NCBI RefSeq assembly: GCF_000346465.2
Contig: NC_034009.1
Coordinates: 28,989,664-29,053,663, forward strand
Origin: Prunus persica
Lineage: Eukaryota; Streptophyta; Magnoliopsida; Rosales; Rosaceae
Length of the DNA stretch: 64,000 nt
Direction of reading: 5' to 3'
In this document: in pieces, positions 1 to 9,253 of the stretch
Numbering within the stretch: position 1 is the stretch's first letter
How the letters are laid out: each line of letters starts with the position of its first letter
Translations under genes and position numbers: made by a program
The notes under the pieces: model-generated
What the model was told of the DNA's origin: nothing
The model's database searches: none
What the model saw: only the letters and a program-made list of their open reading frames with translations

Positions 1-1240
1 TATCATGATGAGCCTTCAAAAGTACTCCAAGAAAATCATGCCCAAACCCGTCAGCGTCTCCAGTCTTTGCCATACTTTCTCTTTTCCTAACAATCCCTGC
101 TATGATGTCGCGTATTCCTTTCTCAAGCTTCTCCGACTTGATCTCATCACTGGTTTTGTAAAACCGACTGCAAATTTTGAACAAAAGACTAAACATGAGA
201 AGTGACAACTCCAACATTACTAATGTTGTGAATGGAAAATATTCCACAGCTATAACATAACCTCATTGATTCTTTAGGATCATTAAGTTAAAAGAAGCTA
301 CCTGATGATAGGAAGTCTGAGACTGAAATTATTTTTGAATATAAGGAAGGTCAACTGCCCCAGCATTTCAAAAATGTTCTTCCCGTCTAAGTAGCTGGTG
401 CCAAATGCTGTCCTGGAAATAACTTCTGAGGTGAACAACCTAAATTCTTCGTACACCTCGATCTCCTTGCCTTCATGATTTACCCACCTTTCTAGCATTG
501 TCTCAGAGCTAGTTATCATTTCTGGAATCATACTCTGGTAACACAAGATCATCATGCAGTCAATTAGCAAATTTTACATTCAATATAATAATATGTCTAT
601 ATATATAAACAAACTGTACAGAAGAACTTACTTTTAAGCTCTCTCCATGGAAGGCATGGTTGGCCAGCTTTCTTAACTTGACCCATTTTTCACCTTCTGC
701 CATGGAAATGCTGTCTCCTAATAACTTCTTCACGTAGCCTTGGGACTTCTGTTTTCGGAAGAGTTTATCTTTGTTGTTCATGACCTCTTTGGACAACTCA
801 GGTTCCGCAATCACCAACTGAGGTTGAGTACCATGCCATTGAAGAAAATTGGTCCCTGTTGCAACAAAATCACTAAATTTAATTATCTTTGAACAAATTG
901 AGATTATAAAAAAAAAAAAAAAACCATAGTTAATGAAGAGTTTGTAAGACGTACCAAATATCTTGGACCATTTGTGAGTATGAGGCTGGACTGCAGGGAA
1001 TATGTCATGTGATAAACTTCTGGGCCTGCTCATGGCTTCCTTTTTCAAGCTCATGATTTCTTTGGTGTTTCCATGGATAAGTCTGTAAAAAGGGCCTTTG
1101 ACTCCCTGGAGATCCATGAATTTCTGGAAGCGATTTGGGGTCCACCATTGCTTGTAAAAGAGCCTGATGAGAGCTACAAGGAACACAAATAGCATGCTTG
1201 AAACAATGATTACTGGCATTCCGATTCCGAACCAACCCAT
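1..1240 (-). CDS. Cytochrome P450, CYP749A-like (copy 1, 3' part outside window)
   Basis: This is a haem-thiolate monooxygenase of the CYP72 clan, expected to be anchored in the ER membrane; its substrate cannot be told from sequence. The start is the ATG at 1240-1238, giving a protein that begins MGWFGIGMP and continues with a hydrophobic anchor. An upstream in-frame ATG exists but lies before the point where the three copies align well. Exons are 955-1240, 632-855, 302-534 and 1-167 (running off the window). All introns are GT-AG. The joined exons are open, with the WWTP and proline/glycine-rich hinge after the anchor and the C-helix WVKLRK motif in exon 2. The I-helix, ExxR and haem-binding parts lie beyond the left edge. 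Intron 1 is 99 bp with no stop, so retaining it would keep the frame. Family assignment rests on recognisable similarity to CYP749A22-type proteins and on the two complete copies in this window. Confidence 0.88.
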
Positions 1241-1367
1241 TTTTACTAGCTTCTTTCTTCTTCTTCGTTTGGGTAAATCGGATGTGCCAAAACCCAAGAG
1301 ACAATTCTAGCTTGTTTTTCTAGCTTGCATGTCAGTTTGCTGTGTACTGCATGTGACTCTCTTCAGT

Positions 1368-1374
1368 TTATATA
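1368..1374 (-). promoter_or_regulatory. TATA box of P450 copy 1
   Basis: TATATAA on the minus strand lies about 130 bp upstream of the start codon. The same box in the same sequence setting precedes copies 2 and 3, so it is conserved among the paralogues. Confidence 0.6.
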
Positions 1375-1580
1375 GTAAATGCTTGGGCGTATTTCGTTGA
1401 AATAAAATAAAATAAAATCAGATGGCAATCTTTGAATACTTGGGAGTGTTTCGTTGACATGACGAGTGACCATGTGGTTATTGAATTATCATGTAGCAGA
1501 GAAACCCACTGGCACTGCCTAATAGTATGATCTATACGTCATTTGTTCACATAAAATATTTGTCACGTCAGTTGATAACC

Positions 1581-1697
1581 AAACTCTAGCCCAGTGGAAG
1601 GGCCTTGACTTGCTAATGGGTGGTCTCATGTTTGTACCTCATGGGCATTGTGATAGTGTGTGTGAGAAAACCCTATTGATTCTCTGTATTTTTTTAA
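1581..1697 (+). mobile_element. tRNA-derived SINE (Au-like)
   Basis: An A-box-like stretch (TAGCCCAGTGG, 1587-1597) is followed about 40 bp later by a B-box-like stretch around 1628-1638, and the unit ends near a T-rich tract. The order and the text between the boxes match plant Au-type SINEs. The paralogous flank of copy 2 near 21200 runs past the equivalent point without this sequence, which supports insertion. Target-site duplications were not clear. Confidence 0.5.
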
Positions 1698-1957
1698 TAG
1701 AAATTCTGGTATTGTATTCATAATTAAGTCAAAAAAGTAACTAACAACAAAATGACAATTCAAACTAGTCACGAAGAGCCCCTCCCTTGTAATTTAGATA
1801 TCGCTTGCACTAAAAGAAAATAAAAAATGGAAGAGCTAGCGCTTAAAACTAAGCTTATCACGAGCAGCATGCCAGCGTCGCTACTTGATAGGCGTATAAT
1901 ACGTTGACGTGTCTAGTATTATTGAATTAGAATCTAATGTCTATTTTTAAATGGAAA

Positions 1958-2095
1958 ATGCTAGGGAGACCAACTTTAGATACCAACTTGTGTACCAACT
2001 CTCTAATAGAGTGTGAGACCCATTGTATTGGTGGGCTCCACCTCTATTAGAGAGTTGGTACACAAGTTGGTATCTAAAGTTGGTCTCCCTAGCAT
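1958..2095. mobile_element. MITE with perfect 54-bp terminal inverted repeats
   Basis: The arms 1958-2011 and 2042-2095 are exact reverse complements over 54 bases and enclose about 30 bp. Looser inverted similarity continues outward for about 15 bp on both sides, so the true ends may lie further out. The paralogous flank of P450 copy 2 near 21640 lacks it. No clear target duplication, so the superfamily is not assigned. Confidence 0.8.
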
Positions 2096-2361
2096 CACCC
2101 ATTTTAAATATATAAAAAACTGATTAAGATATGAATTGGTGGCGAATTATTCGCACCGCGATTGATAATGAATACCCATAAAATAATTAAAAATTCAAAT
2201 GGCTACCACGTACCATTAACATGGGAATTATGTTTATTATCAAATCATAAGTTAGCACGTTTAAATTGTAGACTGCTGAATGTTACAAGAATTTAGGTGA
2301 GGGAGAAAAACAATAAGATCATGAGCAAAAGAAGGAGAAACAGACACAGAAAGATTCGAAT

Positions 2362-2392
2362 CAGTCACTACCGGCATTCTGAGCCAACTCAT
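2362..2392 (-). pseudogene. Relic of P450 exon 1 around the start codon
   Basis: The plus strand here matches the start-codon end of P450 exon 1 (compare 53216-53253), with an intact CAT (ATG on the minus strand) at 2390-2392 and a small internal deletion. The match covers only about 30-45 bp. A similar relic sits at the equivalent place upstream of copy 2, so the remnant predates duplication of the locus. Confidence 0.45.
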
Positions 2393-2935
2393 TTTTACTT
2401 GGCTGTTTATGTGTTTCCAGAGTCTCCTAACTTTGACTATTTAGACCCATCAATTTATAATGTTAACCAACAATATATAGTCCTCTATAGTGGAATATGC
2501 ACGTTACAATTGGATTTTATTTTTATTTTTTTCGTTAGTACAAGCGATACTATAAACTATAGGAAGAGAGATTTCTCACACACACAACTAGAAATTAATT
2601 AATTAAACCTGATTACTCTGACAAAAAAAAAAAACAAACATGATTAAATGATTACCTCGTGGAAATTAACTATTAACTCTTACTTTGACTGTCATTTAAA
2701 TATGGGAGACTTTGGAAAAGCCCAAAGGAGAGAGAAAATTTTTAAAAGAAGCCAAAATAGACAAAATTGCCCTTTTTTTTTTTTTGATTTCCTAAGGAAT
2801 CCTTTACATTTGCATGTCTTTGGTTTGAAAGTTGAGAGGTTTTTCTGTCTTTTTTGAAAAAGCTTTGGCTTTTTCCAAAAGTGAAAGTTTTTTTATGGGT
2901 AAAACCTAAATTTACTTTTAAATATCTATTAGGAA

Positions 2936-3553
2936 CAGTCCCGATCTCTTGGATCACAGGAGTTCAAGAGATTGTGGTCACCCACCGTTGGATATTAATC
3001 TAATGGTATAAAAAAGTTTATTAAAATGTTTATGGGTAAAACCTAAATTTACTTTTAAATATCTATTAGGAACAGTCCCGATCTCTTGGATCACAGGAGT
3101 TCAAGAGATTGTGGTCACCCACCGTTGGATATTAATCTAATGGTATAAAAAAGTTTATTAAAATGAGTGCAAGAGTGAGTGAACCGTTGAATTTACATCC
3201 AACGGTGAGTGATCACAAATTTCTTGGACCCCTGTGGTCCAAGAGATTGTGGTCACCCACCGTTGGATATTAATCTAATGGTATAAAAAAGTTTATTAAA
3301 ATGAGTGCAAGAGTGAGTGAACCGTTGAATTTACATCCAACGGTGAGTGACCACAAATTTCTTGGACCCTTGTGGTCTAAGAGATCGGGACTACTCCCGA
3401 TCTCTTGGACCACAGGAGTCCAAGAGATTGTGGTCACCCACCGTTGGATATTAATCTAATGGTATAAAAAAGTTTATTAAAATGAGTGCAAGAGTGAGTG
3501 AACCGTTGAATTTACATCCAACGGTGAGTGACCACAAATTTCTTGGACCCCTG
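2936..3553. mobile_element. hAT-like foldback MITE complex with internal tandem copies
   Basis: The block begins with CAG and ends with CTG and is flanked by the 7-bp direct repeat TTAGGAA (2929-2935 and 3554-3560), as expected for a hAT-type insertion. Inside, inverted units built from an arm reading roughly ATCTCTTGGACCACAGG and its complement recur about three times. A 137-bp segment (2892-3028) is repeated head to tail at 3029-3165 and carries the left TSD with it. The complex looks like repeated insertion or unequal exchange within one MITE family. Confidence 0.65.
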
Positions 3554-3607
3554 TTAGGAAATACATAACATACTAGGAAGTTGTCTTCGAGTTTGGCAAA
3601 ATCTAAA

Positions 3608-4419
3608 GAGTCCTGCTATTCCCACCCCCTTATCTTATTTTCCCACCCACCTTATCTTCAAAATTTTAAAAGCAAATTTACCCTATTGTAAAATGACTTT
3701 TAAGGACTTAACTCTAAGTTAACATTATTAAGTCAAGAAAATAAAAGTCAAAATAAAAACAGAAAATTAGAATAAATAAATAAAAACAGAAAATTAGAAT
3801 AAATAAATAAAAGAGCCCAGAAAACAACCCTCAGACTACCCACCCAACCCCGTGACAACCAAGATTGATTGATGTTAAGAAATAGTTAAATTGGAAACTT
3901 GGAGGAATAAAGGGCCATGAAGTTGCTGATATTGATGAAGACTAGGGTGAGCGACTTTGGCAGGCAATGCAGTCGAAGTGTCGTCTTAGATCTGGGCCAA
4001 TTGATGTAATATTTCTCGTGGTTTGATTGAAATGGAGAGAGGAGAAGAATGTTAGATTGGGGTTTGAAGGTGTTGTTCAATACAACTGAAATAATGGTGA
4101 AAGAGACATGAGGAGGAGGACGGAGGAAGGGAGGCTTGGCCCGAGGTGGAAGGTATGGGTGGTTCTTGTTAAGGTTTGATGGAGTGTGCGGTGGGTGGCT
4201 GCTGAAAACCTTTTATTTTTTATTTAAATTTTTCGGACTCAATCAATAGTGTTAAGTTAGGGTTAAAAGTGTTAAGTGAATAGAAGAGTATTTTAGGAAT
4301 AATGGTGGGTGCAAAGATAGGATTGTGATTTTTCAAATTTTCATGGGGGGTGGGTGGGGAAATAGGACAGGTGGGTGGAAATAGCAACACTCAACAAGTG
4401 TGTGGAAATAGCAGCACTC
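3608..4419. mobile_element. 812-bp non-autonomous DNA transposon with 8-bp TSD
   Basis: The element is bounded by AATCTAAA at 3600-3607 and 4420-4427. Its ends are imperfect inverted repeats (GAGTCCTGCTATTCCCACCC against GAGTGCTGCTATTTCCACAC). The paralogous flank of P450 copy 2 (about 22319-22382) contains the uninterrupted site, with one target copy, which proves insertion after duplication. No transposase is visible. An 8-bp TSD suggests hAT, but Mutator-like cannot be excluded. Confidence 0.75.
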
Positions 4420-4475
4420 AATCTAAAATAATTTCGCACATGCCAACGAAATTAAATTAAAAAAAAATTATTTCT

Positions 4476-4852
4476 ACTACCAGTCCTTGAGGTTTTCGGT
4501 GTTTTCATAAAATCCATGAAGTTTAAAAAATTACACGAACACCCTTTGAGGTTTTAAATTATTTTCACAAAATTCCTTTCCATTGATTTTTCATCCAAAA
4601 TTGATGATTTTATATATAAAAAAATTCTCCAAATGAAAAAGTTAGTCTTTGAGATTAGATTGCAAATACATTCATTCAAGTTAATTTTGTCACTTGTATA
4701 AGTTTTCTTTTATAAAATCATATTTTTTGGATGAACAATCAATGAAAAAGGATTTTGTGAAAATAATTAATTTGAAACCCCGGGGGTATTCATATTATTT
4801 TTTAAACCTCATGGAGTTTTGTGAAAACACCGAAAATTTCAGGGAGTGTTAA
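4476..4852. mobile_element. Foldback MITE with about 150-bp inverted arms
   Basis: The left arm from about 4481 and the right arm ending about 4850 are reverse complements with scattered mismatches, sharing tracts such as GGTTTTCGGTGTTTTCA and its complement. Only a short loop separates them. The ends resemble a common plant MITE class with a ccctgaggtttt-like terminus. Exact ends and TSD were not resolved. Confidence 0.65.
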
Positions 4853-5572
4853 TGTAAATAACTAAAAATATATATATATTTCAAAACAAACTATAGAGTA
4901 AAGTGTAGTCGTAGAGGAGTGAAGTTTGGTTTGAAGAACCTCCTGATTTCATTCAGCTAAACATGAACCACTACTAGAAAATCAGCCACTACCCACTGAT
5001 CTAGATACAAATTCATAAAAGTAGCTTTTAAATTTTTTTTGGAAACTAATAATCCCACGCCTATTAAAGATTTTTGAGATAGACATTAGTGTGTAATACA
5101 AACTAGTTCCGCACTTGCGAGAGGTTTTTTTTTTTTTTTTTTAAAATTAAAATTTATTTTAGAATTAAAAAAATAAGGGAGCTTTAGTTTTAAAACACAA
5201 CATAGTTTACTAATTTGGAAGATAGTAATACAATTTCATCTAATTCGCATAAGGCAAAAGACCAAATTGTGGTACCTAATTTTACAAAAATATCATTAAA
5301 ACATATCAAAATTACACATAATGCCACTCCTTCTAAGGCAAGCATACTATGCCACATGTCCATATCTAGCCAATCATATCTCGCCGCCGACCACCACTGC
5401 CGGAATCCTGCCGCCGGCCACCACCGCCGGCCACCACCACCGGACTTCCGCCGCCGGACTCCCGCTGCCGGCCACTTGCCACCACCACCGTTGGCCGCCA
5501 TCGCCTGCCACCGTCTGTAGATGACCAACTCTGTTGCCCTTTATTCACCTTTTAAAAAAAAGATTGTGTCAT

Positions 5573-5645
5573 TGAATAGACTCGAACCTTGACCCTCAAA
5601 GGAGGAAGGCTCACTCACAAACCACTACACCAAACTTGATTTTGT
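5573..5645 (-). repeat. tRNA-like / SINE-head fragment
   Basis: On the minus strand an A-box-like TGGTGTAGTGG is followed by a B-box-like GGTTCGAGTC. It is not a tRNA gene, because no cloverleaf could be drawn. It may be a SINE head carried by the surrounding Helitron. Confidence 0.3.
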
Positions 5646-5822
5646 AATATTTATTCAATTATACAATATTTATATAAACAATCAATGGTTTATTAAAAAA
5701 AATAATAATAAAAAGCATTTCAACACTTATTCACACAAAAACTGCAAATAAAAACAGAAACTGCAACAAAAATGTTATGTTAAAAAAACAAAAACAAAAA
5801 CGAAAACAGCTACAAAAACAAT

Positions 5823-6255
5823 TGTAATTAAATGAAAACTGCAATGCAGTTTCCGGTTTTCAAAAGTCCAATTTTGAGTTCTCTTGCTCTTAGGTATTTC
5901 TACTCTTCTCTTGCCCACCTAATTCCTCATCTAGGTAGCTTCTACTCTTTAAATTGGTGAGGTTGAAGACCAAGGAAAGAGCAAAAATCCAATTGTAATT
6001 AAATGAAAACTGTAATGCAGTTTCCGAAACTACAATGCAGTTTCCAAAAGTCCAATTTTGAGTTCTCTTGCCCACCCAATTCCTCATCTGGGTAGCCTCT
6101 ACTCTTCAAATTGGTGAGATTGAAGGCCAAGAAAAGAGCAAAAATCCAATTGTAATTACAAAAACTGCAATGCAGTTTCCAAAACTGCAATGCAGTTTCC
6201 AAAACTGTAATGTAGTTTCTGAAACTGCAATGTAGTTTGTGCAAAACTATAATGC
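5823..6255. repeat. Tandem repeats of about 165 bp with palindromic TGCAATGCAGTTTCC motif
   Basis: Two imperfect units start near 5823 and 5990 and share a stretch ending in agagcaaaaatccaattgtaa; a partial third begins near 6148. Within and after them the short motif CTGCAATGCAGTTTCC recurs several times, sometimes with TGTAATG. All lie inside the Helitron. They read in frame in places but show no gene-like features. Confidence 0.65.
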
Positions 6256-6522
6256 AGAACTTGTATAAAATTTTACTGAACTAAAGCTTAAATGGTATTG
6301 CAAAATATCATATGACAGTGATGTCATAAACAACAAGCATCTCTATCCTAAGAACCGCAATATGATCTCAAGTTTCCAGGTCGAAATGGAAAATATAGCT
6401 AGAAACAAAACAAAATTGAAATATGCATTGCTGCAAACTAAATAATTTAGATAGCAAACTCCACAAGTACAAAGAGAAGGGAATCAAATCAACACTAGCT
6501 TAACAACTCAATAACCAACAAC

Positions 6523-7306
6523 CTATGGATTACGGGGCAAAACCTCCAATGTATCTCTACCAAGCATAAAAAAATCACAAATAAAAGATATCATGAAAAT
6601 GTAAAGTAATTACTAGTCAAAACCCAGGCATCAAAATTCTGTAAACCAGTAAAGAATCACTGGTGAAACCCACAAATAAATGAAGGTGTCAAATAGCAGT
6701 AAACATCTAGCATGTAATCAAATAGAAGATTTCAGAATCAAATGAGACAACACAGTCAAAGGGATTACCAGGTATGGAAAAATTGAACACAGGAGGTAAA
6801 ACTGCAGACTTCCAGGTATAAGCAAAGTTGTTTGTGTTACCAGCCTACAGCAATTTCAAAGTAAAAAAGAAAAAACAAAAACAAAAAAATAAAAAACAAA
6901 AAAACAAAAAACAAAAACAAAACTTTCAATAAGAACTTGAAAGTAATATTCAGACGTATTTATAGACATGAAGGAGGGCAATACATGTGTGGTAAGTGAT
7001 AATGCCACCAGGTTTTCAGATGAAGAAAAGCTACCACTCTAATACATTCATAAACGAACTCAAACACAACAAAGTAGCCACAGTTCAAATCTCAAAACAA
7101 CACCACCGAAATTAAACAAAAAAAATCTCAAGAAAAGCCCATTTCCAAGTAATTCAATCACATAATATAAAAACCAGAACACACCAGATTCAAAAACATC
7201 ACAATAATTAGCATAGGTTTTGAATTACCGCAGGAGACGGAGATCTATTAGGCCGAGTCACCGAAATAGCAGGAGGAGCCTTTGAGCTTTGCGAATTCAC
7301 CGGCAT
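6523..7306 (-). pseudogene. Captured spliced gene fragment inside Helitron
   Basis: Three exon-like blocks with good splice sites can be joined on the minus strand. Exon 1 is 7229-7306 (ATG at 7306, beginning MPVNSQSSK, donor GTAATTC). Exon 2 is 6769-6844 (acceptor CTGTAG, coding AGNTNNFAYTWKS and onward, donor GTAATCC). Exon 3 is 6523-6554, ending with TAG in frame. The product would be about 62 residues, Ser/Pro-rich at the N-terminus. I do not recognise the family. Kept introns and frame suggest a genomic fragment picked up by the Helitron rather than a processed copy. It could equally be the 5' end of a larger gene that stops by chance. Confidence 0.4.
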
Positions 7307-7940
7307 CGATCCTCCAATTGCTTCTCCATGGATGGGAAAACGCCTTCTCCGCCAGCAATCGTGACGCCAGGCCAGGACGAGCCGTCATCAATTGCTTCTC
7401 CGCTAGAAAATAGAAACGCTTTCTCTGTCATTGATTGCTTCTCCGCCGGAAAACGATGGAAGACGCCTTCTCCGCCGTCGATCCTCTTCTTGCTTCTCTG
7501 CAGGAAAAGGCCTCCAAAGCTGGGCGTGATATGGCTCCCATATAAAATAAAAGGGGTAAAAATGTTATTTCAAATACAAATTAAACAAGCTTAAAGAGCA
7601 CATGGGTAGGGCTATTGGCTTTTAAAAAAATAAAATTTAAAACTCATCCACTATATCTAAAACAAAAATAGATAATGTATCATATGCTAATTACTAAAGT
7701 TTTTAATGACTATACACTAATTTTTCTAAAAAATAATGAGTAGTAGTGTTCCATAAAAATAGGATCCATTATCTGATTTTAATTTTAATTTTAATTTTTT
7801 TTAAATATGAAAAGTGTGAATTTACTATATTATCCTCATTTAATTAATAATTTCAATTCTTAATGTTTACATTAACCAAAAGCATTTTTTAATATTTTAA
7901 ATATTTCACTATTTTCTGTCTTTTGCTTTATATATATAGA

Positions 7941-8309
7941 TAAAGTAATTTTCATTTTTCCTCTTAATATTTGGGCCTCTTTTATCAGTCCCCAACACTC
8001 CTAGGAAACTTATAAAAAAGACAAAAAAAAATTCAATTACAAATTGTATGCCATCTGACACAAACTCAGTCAAACTCATTGGTGGGACTCTGTAAAAGAA
8101 TGGTTTGTTAAACTTCAAGGTTAAACCTCCGGGTATATTTTTTTTTCCCTAAGAAAACAAGAAAATAAATTCTATGTGATTCATAGATAATTGGCCCACA
8201 GGTTGCTCAGTGAAAATAAATGGTTATGGTGTCGAAATGTAACCATGTTTACGAAGCATCTTGTATACTTGGACAAATCGTCAAATAAGAAAAGGGCTAA
8301 AGTTATAAA
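7941..8309. other. Intergenic DNA, nothing identified
   Basis: AT-rich DNA between the Helitron and the next MITE. I see no coding, RNA or repeat signal that can be supported. Confidence 0.5.
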
Positions 8310-8878
8310 TAGGGATGGTAATGGGTCGGGGTAAGGGTTGGGTATGATAATACTATCCCTATTCACGTTCTCCATTTCCGCCTCAGTCCTTGAACCCATC
8401 CCCGTTTATTAGGTTTCGGGGAATCCCCATCCCCGTCCTCGTCGGGAAACTATCCCCCATACCCGCCCCGAATCCTCGATTTTTTTGCATAAAAAAATAT
8501 TTATCATATATTTTAACATTAAGTTTCATATTAAATTATCATTAACACGTCCAAATTAACTATAAAGTTCAACTCAACTATTCAAAATCACATCAATATG
8601 AAATTTCATAGAAAATTAGGAAGAGTTAGTAGAGGGAAGTAAACTTAAGGTTAAACATAAATATTATAATTATTTATTTATTTATTTAAATATAAACATA
8701 TATATTTTTTGGTCGGGTTTGGGGATGGGGCGCCAATACCATCCCCTCCCTATACCCGTCGGGGATTTTTCAAGTTCAAGGATCCCTGTACCCGATACCC
8801 ATTTAGTCCCGAAATCTCTCCCCGTTAAGGTCGGGGACCCGACGGGGACCCGCTCTACGGGAATTTTTGTCATCCCTA
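8310..8878. mobile_element. hAT-like MITE, 569 bp, 8-bp TSD
   Basis: The ends are TAGGGATG and CATCCCTA, flanked by an exact GTTATAAA duplication (8302-8309 and 8879-8886). GC-rich subterminal stretches (GGGTCGGGG and complements) run in both directions, a known feature of this plant hAT-like MITE class. There is no transposase. Confidence 0.85.
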
Positions 8879-9253
8879 GTTATAAAGGAGATCAACTTGT
8901 ATGGGAAGAAATCCAAACTTGGAAGGCAGATGTCTGACATTTGTAGATCTGGGGTGGAAGAGTTGATGAGAGGAGTAAATGCAGTCCAACCATTGGTTTC
9001 AAGAGGAGTAATGGGAAGGCTTGGCTCTCTAAAGTTGACTCTATGGGGAGTTTTTCTAGTCATCTGTTATCAACGCTCGGGCCATTTCTCCCATCAAGAC
9101 AACAAACACTTTCTTTGTCCCTGGAGCCCACTCACAAACCAAGCTGTTTTTAGAATTTTGCCTTCTCGAAAATAAAAAGCTACCAGCCCACAAACAAAGA
9201 CCACAAAGAAATCCCTATCCTTTGTTTTATGCGTTGAAGACTGGTGGTACAAG

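Larger units (their letters stand above)
5103..7940 (-). mobile_element. Non-autonomous Helitron, 2.84 kb, with captured sequence
   Basis: Read on the minus strand, the element starts with TCTATATATATA at 7940 and ends with CTAG at 5106-5103, preceded by a short hairpin (CGCA-AG-TGCG). It sits between an A (complement of 7941) and a T (complement of 5102), the A|T target typical of Helitrons. A 286-bp sister at 20712-20997 has the same two ends and the same target, which confirms the termini. No Rep/helicase gene is present. The interior holds a GC-rich CCGCCG-type tract (5385-5515), tandem repeats (5823-6255) and an exon-like captured gene (6523-7306). Confidence 0.75.

Noticed and set aside
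3886..4080. Small minus-strand ORF in the 812-bp element
   Set aside because: It is short, has no domain and is not conserved in the related fragment near 17300.
5190..5528. Gly/Arg/Pro-rich open frames on both strands
   Set aside because: They arise from a CCGCCG-type low-complexity tract in the Helitron and have no domain.
5573..5645. tRNA gene
   Set aside because: A-box and B-box words are present, but no cloverleaf or acceptor stem forms; better seen as a SINE-like fragment.
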